Both the position numbers and the translations under genes were made by a program. Shown piece by piece: positions 7,168 through 14,287 of a DNA stretch of 24,432 nt. Origin of the DNA: DASZTU01 sp035547675 (GTDB taxonomy: Bacteria > Pseudomonadota > Alphaproteobacteria > Rhizobiales > Devosiaceae); contig DASZUI010000026.1 in assembly GCA_035547675.1 (NCBI GenBank), positions 1 through 24,432 of the forward strand, in the 5' to 3' direction. Under the pieces are notes generated by a model. That model saw only the letters and a program-made list of their open reading frames with translations, was not told the DNA's origin and did no database searches. Within the stretch, counting starts at the first letter, position 1, and every line of letters begins with the position of its first letter.

Positions 7168-8613
7168 TCAGCGCTTGCCCTCGTCCGCGTAAGGATTCTT
7201 GCCGCCGCGCAGCCAGAGGCGGATCGGCGTGCCGGGCATGTTGAAGGCCTCGCGCAAGCCGTTGACGAGATAGCGCTGGTAGGAGGCCGGGACCGCCTCC
7301 GGCCGGGACGAGAAGACGATGAAGCTCGGCGGCCGCATGCGCGCCTGCGTCATGTAGCGCAGCTTCAGCCGCCGGCCCGAAACCGCCGGCGGCGGATGGC
7401 TCTCGGTCATCGCATAAAGCCAGCGGTTGAGCTTGGCAGTCGAAATATGCGTGTTCCAAGCCTGCTCGGCGGCAAAGATCGCATCCATCAGCCGGTCGAT
7501 ATTGCGCCCGGTCAACCCCGACAGGGTCACCAGCGGCACGCCGCGCAATTGCGGCAGCAGCCGCTCGCATTGCTCGCGGATGCTGGCGAGGGCTACGTTC
7601 TTGTCCTCGATCAAATCCCATTTATTGACGGCGATAACGATGCCGCGCCCTTCGCGCTCCACCAGATCGGCAAGCGCCAGGTCCTGCTTCTCGAAAGGTA
7701 TGGTGGCGTCGAGCAGCAGCACCACGATCTCGGCATATTGGATCGAGCGCAGCGAGTCGCCCACGGCCAGCTTTTCGAGCTTTTCCTGCACCCGCGCCTT
7801 GCGGCGAATGCCGGCCGTGTCGACCAGATTGATCACGCGCCCCTTCCACTCCCAGGGCACGAGAATGGAATCGCGGGTGATGCCCGCCTCGGGGCCGGTG
7901 AGCAGCCGGTCGGCCCCCACCATGGTGTTGATCAGCGTCGATTTGCCCGCATTCGGCCGGCCGACCACCGCCACATTGAGATAGCGCGAGGGGTTCCAGC
8001 GCAGCGCCGGGCCTTCCTCGGTCGATCCGTCGTCTTCCGGCAGCGCGATGTCGACTTCCGGCAGCAGGTCGAGTTCGGCCGGCACCTCGCCTTGCGCTTC
8101 GGCCTTGGCGGCTTCCTGCCGGTCGACGGCGGCCGAAACGATGGCATGCAGGTCGGCGAGGCCGAGGCCATGCTCGGCGGAGAGCGCCACCGGCTCGCCG
8201 AAGCCGAGCTGATAGGCTTCCATCAGCCCCGGCTCGGCCGCCCTGCCCTCCGCCTTGTTGGCGATGAGGTGCACTTCCTTGCCCGCCTTGCGCAGCACCT
8301 GCGCGAAGCGCTCGTCGAGCGGCGTCACCCCGGCCCGCGCGTCGATCATGAACAGGATCACGTCGGCCTCGCGGATCGCCATCTCGGTCTGCTGGCGCAT
8401 CCGGTCCTCGAGGCTCCCGTCGGTCCGGTCTTCATAGCCGGCCGTGTCGAGAATGCGGAATTTGAGGTCCGCGATATGCCCTTCCGCCTCACGCCGGTCG
8501 CGCGTCACGCCGGGCGTATCGTCGACCAGCGCGATTTTCCGCCCGACCAGCCGGTTGAACAGCGTCGACTTGCCGACATTCGGGCGGCCGACAATGGCGA
8601 CAAGAACGGTCAC
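7168..8613 (-). CDS. der: Ribosome biogenesis GTPase Der (EngA)
   Basis: A 481-residue double-GTPase that assists 50S subunit assembly. The first G domain has GRPNVGKST at residues 9-17, DTPG, DTAG and the G4 motif NKAEG. The second has GRPNAGKST near 217-225, DTAG, and NKWD near 330. The C-terminal KH-like domain runs to a basic end. An acidic linker separates the G domains. Length is close to the usual 440-490. The start is GTG at 8613, overlapping the stop of the upstream TPR gene as GTGA, so translation is coupled. TPR (YfgM-like) followed by Der is a widespread arrangement and links a membrane chaperone-like protein to ribosome assembly. Confidence 0.97.
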   Translation of the reverse strand: MTVLVAIVGRPNVGKSTLFNRLVGRKIALVDDTPGVTRDRREAEGHIADLKFRILDTAGYEDRTDGSLEDRMRQQTEMAIREADVILFMIDARAGVTPLDERFAQVLRKAGKEVHLIANKAEGRAAEPGLMEAYQLGFGEPVALSAEHGLGLADLHAIVSAAVDRQEAAKAEAQGEVPAELDLLPEVDIALPEDDGSTEEGPALRWNPSRYLNVAVVGRPNAGKSTLINTMVGADRLLTGPEAGITRDSILVPWEWKGRVINLVDTAGIRRKARVQEKLEKLAVGDSLRSIQYAEIVVLLLDATIPFEKQDLALADLVEREGRGIVIAVNKWDLIEDKNVALASIREQCERLLPQLRGVPLVTLSGLTGRNIDRLMDAIFAAEQAWNTHISTAKLNRWLYAMTESHPPPAVSGRRLKLRYMTQARMRPPSFIVFSSRPEAVPASYQRYLVNGLREAFNMPGTPIRLWLRGGKNPYADEGKR

Positions 8614-9602
8614 TGGCCGGTCGTACCCGTGGCCGGAGTCGCAGGCGCGGTCGGGGCCGGAGTGGCGGGCGCAGCAGCCGGAGCGGCGGGCGCGGCCGCA
8701 GGCGCGGCGGGCGCCGGCGCAGCCATGTCGAGCGCCGCGTCGGGCGTTACCGGCTGGTTGGATTCGACACCGGCCGGCGTCGTGGCATCGGCGCTGGGAG
8801 CTGCCGGGGCACTAGCCGCCGGGGCGGAGCTCGCCGCCGGTGCCGGCGCGGCCGGGCTCGAAGCCGGCGCTGCCGCAGGAGCGGCCTTGTCATTGGTGGG
8901 TGCGGGCGCCGCAGCACCGGCGCCCGGCGCGGCCGGCGCTGTCGGCAGCGTCACCCCTTCGGCAACGAGCTGCTGCAGATAGAATTGCACCCGGCTGCGC
9001 TGCTCCTGCGACGCCGCCGGGTCATTGACAATGGCTTCGAAACTGTCGCGCGCGCCATTGAGGTCGCCCGCCTTGTACTGGGCGAGGCCCAGCGTCTCCC
9101 CCGCCACATCGTGCAGCGGATCGTTGGGCGCCAGCAGACCCTGGATGCGCGACTTGACGCCCGCCACATCGCCCTTGTCGACAAGCACATTGGCCCCGAG
9201 CAGCAGCGCCAGGCTGCGCAGCCGCGTATTGCCCTGGTTCGCCAGCGCGTCATAGGCGGCGAGCGCGTCGTTGGGCTTGCCCTGGCGCGCCAGAAGGCCC
9301 GCTTCCTTGAACTTGGCGAGCACCGGATATTGCCCGCTGCCGGTCGCGATCACCGCATCGAGCGCTTTCTGGGCGCCCGTGAGGTCGCCCGAATTCTCGA
9401 GGTCTAGCGCCGAGAAGAACTGGTCCGAAGAGCGCGCGGCATTGCTGCTCTGCCACCACTGCCAGCCCTCATTGGCCGCCACGGCCACCACGACGAGGAT
9501 CGCCGCCCCGATGACATAGGGGCCATAGCGCCGCCAGGCGGTCCGCAGCCGATCGCGCCGCAGCTCCTCGCTTACCTCGTGGAAAATGCTCTCTTCAGAC
9601 AT
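8610..9602 (-). CDS. YfgM-like tetratricopeptide membrane protein with long Ala/Pro tail
   Basis: A 330-residue protein with a short cytoplasmic N-terminus (MSEESIFHEVSEELRRDRL), one membrane anchor at about residues 27-46 (YVIGAAILVVVAVAANEGWQ) and TPR-like helices to about residue 220. This layout matches the YfgM family, associated with the SecYEG translocon and periplasmic chaperones in E. coli. The last 95 or so residues are almost entirely Ala and Pro with some Ser and Thr, a low-complexity extension that the E. coli protein lacks. ATG 9602 was chosen because conserved sequence starts there and AAGGCG precedes it; the open frame extends 52 codons further without similarity. The gene overlaps der by four bases and has a likely promoter at 9663-9691. 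Confidence 0.85.
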   Translation of the reverse strand: MSEESIFHEVSEELRRDRLRTAWRRYGPYVIGAAILVVVAVAANEGWQWWQSSNAARSSDQFFSALDLENSGDLTGAQKALDAVIATGSGQYPVLAKFKEAGLLARQGKPNDALAAYDALANQGNTRLRSLALLLGANVLVDKGDVAGVKSRIQGLLAPNDPLHDVAGETLGLAQYKAGDLNGARDSFEAIVNDPAASQEQRSRVQFYLQQLVAEGVTLPTAPAAPGAGAAAPAPTNDKAAPAAAPASSPAAPAPAASSAPAASAPAAPSADATTPAGVESNQPVTPDAALDMAAPAPAAPAAAPAAPAAAPATPAPTAPATPATGTTGQ

Positions 9603-9662
9603 TGAACGCCTTGCTAGGTCGAGATTTGGGCGGGCTGCACCGCCCTGGCCGAATGCGGCGGC

Positions 9663-9691
9663 ACAATAGTCAGACACCCCCCCGATTGCAA
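9663..9691 (-). promoter_or_regulatory. Probable promoter of the TPR-der operon
   Basis: On the minus strand TTGCAA (9691-9686) and TATTGT (9668-9663) are separated by 17 bases, with four of six consensus matches in each box. The site lies 61 bases before the ATG. The spacer contains a run of seven guanines, and the -35 lies in a small palindrome (GCAATTGC). Confidence 0.45.
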
Positions 9692-9828
9692 TTGCAGCCT
9701 TTGCCCGGTACGAGCCCCGGAATTTCGGCCGAAACCGCGCGCCGCCGGCCTGCGACAACAGGGCTCAGCGCGTCCGCCCGCCCGAGCGGCTAAAAGGCGC
9801 CCCGCCCTTTCGCCCCGGACCGATCACC

Positions 9829-10581
9829 ATGCGCCGCCGTACCCTGCTCGCCGCCATCGCGGCGCTGCCGCTCCCCTTGCCCGCCTTCGCCGCTCCGCGC
9901 CGCGATGGGCTGATCGAGCCGGGCCTGCGCATTGCGCCCGGCGGCGCGGCGGGCCCGCGCGTCGCGCTGACCCTCGATGCCTGCATGGGCGAATGCGACC
10001 ACCGCATCCTCGACGCGCTCGTGGCCGAGAACATCAAGGCCACGATCTTCGTCACCGCCCGCTGGCTGGCCAAAAACGCCGACGCGCTCGCCACGCTCAA
10101 GGCCCACCCGGAGCTGTTCCAGCTCGAAAACCATGGCGCCATGCACATACCCGCCATCACCGGCAGCGAAGTGCTCTACGGCATAGAGCCCGCCGGCACG
10201 CTGGCGGCCGTCTCGGCCGAGATCGACGGCGGTGCCGCGGCTATGGCGGCCCTCGGCCTCGCCAAGCCGAAATGGTACCGCGATGCCACCGCGCTTTATT
10301 CGGGCGACGCCCTGCTGCACATTCGCGAGATGGGCTACCGCATCGGCGGCTTCTCGCTGAATGGCGATTTCGGCGCCTCGTTGCCCGCCGACAAGGTGCA
10401 TCAGCGCCTGCTGACCGCCAGGGACGGCGATGTCATCATCTGCCACATCAACCAGCCCAAGCGCCCCTCGAGCGCCGGCGTCGCCTCGGGCGTCGTGGCC
10501 CTCAAGCAGAAGGGCTTCACCTTTGTCAGGCTCGACGACGTCGAGGAACTGGGCGCCTGGGGCGAAATGGGCAAGGCGTGA
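9829..10581 (+). CDS. Secreted polysaccharide deacetylase (NodB-like) with variant active site
   Basis: A 250-residue protein with an export signal: three arginines after Met1, then a hydrophobic core and an AFA cleavage-type site near residue 22. The arginines resemble a Tat signal but lack the full motif, so Sec export is equally possible. The rest is a carbohydrate esterase family 4 fold. The usual TFDD motif reads TLDA (Asp50 kept, second Asp replaced by Ala51), followed by Cys52 and Cys56. The metal-binding His pair is present as NHGAMH (His102, His106). The substrate is unknown; family members remove acetyl or formyl groups from amino sugars. It is divergent from the TPR-der operon and followed by a repeat pair. 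The ribosome binding site is weak. Confidence 0.82.
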   Translation: MRRRTLLAAIAALPLPLPAFAAPRRDGLIEPGLRIAPGGAAGPRVALTLDACMGECDHRILDALVAENIKATIFVTARWLAKNADALATLKAHPELFQLENHGAMHIPAITGSEVLYGIEPAGTLAAVSAEIDGGAAAMAALGLAKPKWYRDATALYSGDALLHIREMGYRIGGFSLNGDFGASLPADKVHQRLLTARDGDVIICHINQPKRPSSAGVASGVVALKQKGFTFVRLDDVEELGAWGEMGKA

Positions 10582-10597
10582 TGGCCGACTGCCGCGC

Positions 10598-10718
10598 GGC
10601 TACCCCTCACCGCCCTGCCGGGCACCCTCTCCCCAGAGGGGCGAGGGTTCTGCTGCTGCACCATCTCGCAGCCTCGTCCCCTCGCCCCTTTGGGGCGAGG
10701 GCCAGGGTGAGGGGTAGC
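10598..10718. repeat. Inverted pair of CCCTCACC-type intergenic repeats
   Basis: Arms at 10598-10647 and 10679-10718 both begin (on opposite strands) GGCTACCCCTCACC and end in a local hairpin of the type CTCTCCCC..GGGGCGAGGG (first) or CCTCGCCCC..GGGGCGAGG (second). The unit is a second dispersed family, distinct from the one at 901 and 5686. It lies between the convergent deacetylase and glpX genes and may terminate both. Confidence 0.8.
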
Positions 10719-10747
10719 CGCCCACTCGGCGGCCGGAATCCATCCCC

Positions 10748-11755
10748 TCAACCCCGCGAATGCCGCGCCTTGATCCAGCGCACGGTCTTCGACCAGGAGC
10801 GCATGACGAGCGTCGAGGTGACCACATGGTCCGGCCGCAGCCGCACGCCGTCAAGCAGATTGCCGTCGGTGACCCCGGTGGCCGCGAACAGGACGTCGCC
10901 GCAGGCCATGTCCATCACGTCATATTTCCGGTTCGGATCGGTGATGCCCATGGTGCGCGCCCGCTCGCGCTTGGCCGGCGTGTCGAGGATCAGCCGTCCC
11001 TGCATCTGCCCGCCCAGGCAGCGCATGGCGGCGGCGGCCAGCACGCCCTCCTGCGCCCCGCCCGAACCGAGATAGATGTCGACGCCGGTTTCCTCGGTAT
11101 TGCTGGCATGGATCACCCCGGCGATGTCGCCGTCGCTGATCAGCTTGAGCGCCACGCCCGCGAGGCGCAATTCCTCGATCAGCGCCGCGTGGCGCGGCCG
11201 GTCGAGCACGCAGGCCGTGATTTCGCCCAGCGGCACGCCCTTGGCCTCGGCCAGCGCCCGCACATTGTCGAGCGGCGGACGGTCGAGATCGACGAGTCCC
11301 GCCGGATAGCCCGCCCCGATGGCCACCTTGGTCATGTAGACGTCGGGCGCCTTGAGCAGCCCGCCGCGTACCGCCATCACTACCACGCAGATGGAATCCG
11401 GCTGGTTCTTGGCACAGAGCGTCTTGCCTTCGAGCGGATCGACCGCGATGTCGACCTCGGGCCCTTCGCCGGAGCCGACCGGCTCCCCGACATAGAGCAT
11501 GGGCGCCTCGTCGCGCTCGCCCTCTCCGATGACGATGGTGCCGCGAATGTCGATCAGCGCCAGCTCGTCGCGCATGGCCTCGACGGCGGCCAGGTCGGCG
11601 GCCATCTCGTCGCCCTTGCCGCGCCAGCCGGCGGCGGCGACCGCCGCCCGCTCGGTGACCCGCGCGAGTTCCAGCGTCAGCTTGCGCCCGATGGGCGGCG
11701 TCTTTTCGCCCGTTTCCGCGCCGCCCGCCGTCGCTGTTGCCGCCGCTTCCGTCAT
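10748..11755 (-). CDS. glpX: Class II fructose-1,6-bisphosphatase GlpX
   Basis: A 335-residue GlpX-type phosphatase that converts fructose 1,6-bisphosphate to fructose 6-phosphate in gluconeogenesis. Metal-binding signatures are RGTIVIGEGERDEAPMLY (about 75-92) and DIAVDPLEGKTLC (about 105-117). GSGGAQEGVLAAAAMRCLGGQMQ-type sequence lies near residues 230-252. The length fits the family (E. coli 336). Its ATG overlaps the TGA of homoserine dehydrogenase (ATGA), so the two are translationally coupled. Hom-glpX is a conserved pair in Hyphomicrobiales. In the relatives I recall, recJ follows; here a repeat pair and a convergent deacetylase follow instead. Confidence 0.95.
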   Translation of the reverse strand: MTEAAATATAGGAETGEKTPPIGRKLTLELARVTERAAVAAAGWRGKGDEMAADLAAVEAMRDELALIDIRGTIVIGEGERDEAPMLYVGEPVGSGEGPEVDIAVDPLEGKTLCAKNQPDSICVVVMAVRGGLLKAPDVYMTKVAIGAGYPAGLVDLDRPPLDNVRALAEAKGVPLGEITACVLDRPRHAALIEELRLAGVALKLISDGDIAGVIHASNTEETGVDIYLGSGGAQEGVLAAAAMRCLGGQMQGRLILDTPAKRERARTMGITDPNRKYDVMDMACGDVLFAATGVTDGNLLDGVRLRPDHVVTSTLVMRSWSKTVRWIKARHSRG

Positions 11756-13263
11756 TCCAGCGCTTCGATCCTTATCAGTTGCGGCGCTCCGACGATGAAG
11801 CCGTCCTGCGCGATCCGGTCGAGCGTCTGGCGGACGGTTTCTTCCATCGTCTCATGCGTCATCAGCACCACCGTGCGCGTCTCTATCGCGCCGGCGCTCG
11901 CGTCCTTAACGCTGAGATCAGGCCGTTGGATGACGCTTTCGAGCGAAATGCCCTTTTCCCCCATCCGTGTTGCGATGGCCGCAAGCGCGCCCGGCACGTC
12001 CTTGACGTTGAGCCGGATATAATACCCGCCGGCATGCGCCTTCATAGGCGCGCGAGTATAGGGAATCAGTTCGTCGCTCGGCACGCCCAGGGGCGGAACC
12101 CGCGTGCCGCGCGCAATGTCGAGGATGTCGGAAAGCACCGAGCTCGCCGTCGGCGCCCCGCCGGCACCGGGGCCGGCCAGCATCAGCTCGTGCACATGGT
12201 CGGTTTCGAGCACCACCGCATTGAGCACGCCGTCCACCCCGGCAATGGCCGAATTCTTGGGCACCAGGGTGGGATGCACGCGCTGTTCGATACCGTCCGG
12301 CGAGCGCTGCGCGATGCCGAGCAGCTTGATGGCATAGCCGAGGTCGCTTGCGACCTTGATGTCCGCTTCGGAAATCGTCGTGATGCCCTCGACCAGAATC
12401 TCGTCCGGCGCGATCTCGCAGCCGAAGCTCAGGCTGGCGAGAATGGCGAGTTTATGCGCCGTATCATAGCCCTCGATGTCGAAGGCCGGGTCGGCCTCGG
12501 CATAGCCCAGCGCCTGCGCGTCCTTGAGGCATTCGGCAAACGAAATCCCCTCTTGGCCCATGCGGGTCAGGATGTAGTTGCAGGTGCCGTTCATGATGCC
12601 ATAGACCCGCGCGATCCGGGCCGAGCCCAGCCCCTCGCGCAGCGTCTTGATGACCGGAATGCCGCCCGCCACCGCCGCCTCGAAGCCGAGCTGCGCGCCC
12701 GACTCCTCGGCGAGCTTGGCCAGCGCCACGCCATGCCGCGCCAGGAGCGCCTTGTTGGCGGTGACGACCGGCCGGCCGCTTTCCAGCGCCGCGCGCACCG
12801 AAGCGGCCGCCGGCCCGTCCTCGCCGCCCATCAGCTCGACGAAGAGGTCGATTTCCTCCGAGCGCGCCAGCGCCACCGGATCGTCGAACCAGGTGAAGCC
12901 GGAAAGGTCGACGCCCCGGTCCCGCGACCGCGAGCGCGCCGAAACCGCCGTCACCTCGAGCCGCCGCCCGAGCTTGCGCGTCAGCTCTTCCCCATCCTTG
13001 GCCAGAATCTTGACCAGGGTTGCCCCGACATTGCCAAGCCCCGCCACCCCGATCCTGAGCGGCGGCAGCGCCGTCGCCTCGCCCTCTTCCTGCATGGCCT
13101 TGAGGATGCGGGTGCGCGTCTCGGAGCGCGGCTCGCGTCCCTCGCGCAGGTCGAAGACGAAAAGCGGATCGCCGGCAATGGCCCGCCCGAAGCGCGTCGC
13201 GGTCCAGCCGCGCTGCGCGATGAAGGTTTCGACCGTCTGACGGAACGATTCAATGTCGCTCAT
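11752..13263 (-). CDS. hom: Homoserine dehydrogenase with an N-terminal helix-turn-helix-like extension
   Basis: A 503-residue enzyme that reduces aspartate semialdehyde to homoserine, the branch point to threonine and methionine. Residues 1 to about 57 resemble a lambda-repressor-like HTH (TATRFGRAI, then PLFVFDLREGREPR), a type found as small stand-alone regulators in Alphaproteobacteria. The NAD(P)-binding domain follows, with GLGNVG at 75-80. The catalytic domain contains NKALLARHG and GFEAAVAGGIPVI. A C-terminal ACT domain (about 415-500, VKDVPGALAAIATRMGEKGIS) is the usual threonine sensor. Ordinary homologues are about 430-440 residues and start near LRIGVAG. ATG 13263 has a perfect AGGAGG at 13274-13269, five bases away. 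An internal ATG at 13095 lacks a good site. The stop overlaps glpX. Confidence 0.93.
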   Translation of the reverse strand: MSDIESFRQTVETFIAQRGWTATRFGRAIAGDPLFVFDLREGREPRSETRTRILKAMQEEGEATALPPLRIGVAGLGNVGATLVKILAKDGEELTRKLGRRLEVTAVSARSRSRDRGVDLSGFTWFDDPVALARSEEIDLFVELMGGEDGPAAASVRAALESGRPVVTANKALLARHGVALAKLAEESGAQLGFEAAVAGGIPVIKTLREGLGSARIARVYGIMNGTCNYILTRMGQEGISFAECLKDAQALGYAEADPAFDIEGYDTAHKLAILASLSFGCEIAPDEILVEGITTISEADIKVASDLGYAIKLLGIAQRSPDGIEQRVHPTLVPKNSAIAGVDGVLNAVVLETDHVHELMLAGPGAGGAPTASSVLSDILDIARGTRVPPLGVPSDELIPYTRAPMKAHAGGYYIRLNVKDVPGALAAIATRMGEKGISLESVIQRPDLSVKDASAGAIETRTVVLMTHETMEETVRQTLDRIAQDGFIVGAPQLIRIEALE

Positions 13264-13291
13264 GCACGCCTCCTGCAATAAGGAAGCTTTG

Positions 13292-13319
13292 AATAGGATT
13301 TGCCCTATTGGTCAATAGG
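13292..13319 (-). promoter_or_regulatory. Operator-like palindrome upstream of hom
   Basis: On the minus strand CCTATTG-AC-CAATAGG (13319-13304) is a perfect 7-2-7 inverted repeat, followed by a further half-site CCTATT (13297-13292). The patch is AT-rich compared with its surroundings and lies 41-56 bases before the hom ATG. A TTGACC inside the palindrome resembles a -35 box, though no well-spaced -10 follows. A terminator is less likely because the stem is weak and the loop is only two bases. Confidence 0.5.
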
Positions 13320-13335
13320 AATTAGCGCCGGGTGC

Positions 13336-14187
13336 CTAAAGCCGCAACGTCCGACTCGGCTCGGTGCCCTGTCCGATGATCTCGATCCGGTCGGAATAGA
13401 CCTCGACAAGCGCATAGGCCGTCTGGCTTTCCGTCTCGATCATGCCCATGAAGTTGACGAAGTGCTTACCGCCGGCTTCGGCATAATGGCCGACATGGTC
13501 GTGGCCGTTGAAATAGGCCGTCACCGCCGGGCTCGCCGTCAGGACCTCGACAAACCGCGCGCTGTCCCACATGGCGTGCTCGCTGAACGGATGAACCGGA
13601 AAATGTCCCAGCAGCAGCACGCGCTCCTTCTGGGCTTCCGCTCGGGCGAGCGTGGCCTCCAGCCAGGCGAACTGCTCCTCGCTCATGCCACCGTTCCAGG
13701 GCTTGGCATTGGGCTCACCCCGCTCGGCCATGGCCGCGAGCCGCGCCTCGCCAAGCCCATGCGCCGCGCTGCCCGGCGGATTTGAAAACGTGCTGATCTC
13801 GGCCCCGTCGACCACCACGAAACGGTAGCCGCCCACGCCGAAATCGTAATAGGAGCGCCTGAGGCCCAGCCGCGCCGGCACGGCATTGAGCCGCTCGGGC
13901 GCCACTTGGAAATCGTGATTGCCCAGCACGAACACCCGCCTTGCCCTGAGCCCGTCATAGACGGACAGGATCGCGTCGTAGTTCTCCCAGCCATGATCGA
14001 TGGTGTCGCCCAGCGTGACGACGAATTCCAGCTCATGGCCGTTGAAGAAGCGCACCGCCTCGCCCAGCTTGCCCAGGCTGTTGGCGTAATAGCGGTTCAT
14101 GGTCATCGGCGCGTCGGCATATTGCGGATCGGCGACGACGCCGAACCTGAACAGCGGCGCCCCGCTCTCGTCCATAACCGCTGCCAT
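13336..14187 (-). CDS. Metallophosphatase, ADP-ribose/CDP-alcohol diphosphatase (ADPRM)-like
   Basis: A 283-residue cytoplasmic calcineurin-like phosphoesterase with all metal-site motifs. These are DPQ (Asp20, Gln22; the aspartate-x-glutamine form is typical of the Mn-dependent ADP-ribose/CDP-alcohol diphosphatase group), GDTID (60-64), GNHD (89-92), GHFPVHP and GHDH near the C-terminus. The family hydrolyses ADP-ribose, CDP-choline or related pyrophosphates in vitro; the physiological substrate here is unknown. AAGGAG precedes the ATG. It lies between the AlaC-like aminotransferase and hom, which are closer neighbours in several related genomes I recall, so it looks inserted into that block. 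It shares no obvious pathway with them. It ends 72 bases before the hom start. Confidence 0.85.
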   Translation of the reverse strand: MAAVMDESGAPLFRFGVVADPQYADAPMTMNRYYANSLGKLGEAVRFFNGHELEFVVTLGDTIDHGWENYDAILSVYDGLRARRVFVLGNHDFQVAPERLNAVPARLGLRRSYYDFGVGGYRFVVVDGAEISTFSNPPGSAAHGLGEARLAAMAERGEPNAKPWNGGMSEEQFAWLEATLARAEAQKERVLLLGHFPVHPFSEHAMWDSARFVEVLTASPAVTAYFNGHDHVGHYAEAGGKHFVNFMGMIETESQTAYALVEVYSDRIEIIGQGTEPSRTLRL

Positions 14188-14244
14188 CCGATTCTCCTTC
14201 GCTGCTCAGGCGGCGATTAGGAGCCTCGCATGAGTCTTTTGTGA

Positions 14245-14266
14245 CCGGCCGCGGCGCCGCGGCCGG
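14245..14266 (-). terminator. Perfect GC palindrome after the aminotransferase gene
   Basis: A 22-base perfect palindrome made only of G and C (half-site CCGGCCGCGGC) begins 21 bases past the aminotransferase stop and 58 bases before the metallophosphatase start. It can form a very stable hairpin. No uridine tract follows on the minus strand, so intrinsic termination is uncertain. An mRNA-stabilising or attenuating role is possible. Confidence 0.45.
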
Positions 14267-14287
14267 CGGGACGCGCAGGCGACGGCG

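Noticed and set aside
5716..8982. Very long plus-strand open frame (1088 codons) across the CBS-protein, der and TPR genes
   Set aside because: It is antisense to three genes with clear family signatures, is rich in Arg, His, Gly and Asp as expected from the complement of GC-rich coding DNA, and shows no domain of its own.
13304..13319. Reading the hom upstream palindrome as a terminator of the metallophosphatase gene
   Set aside because: The stem is AT-containing with a two-base loop and no T tract; an operator fits better, though termination is not excluded.
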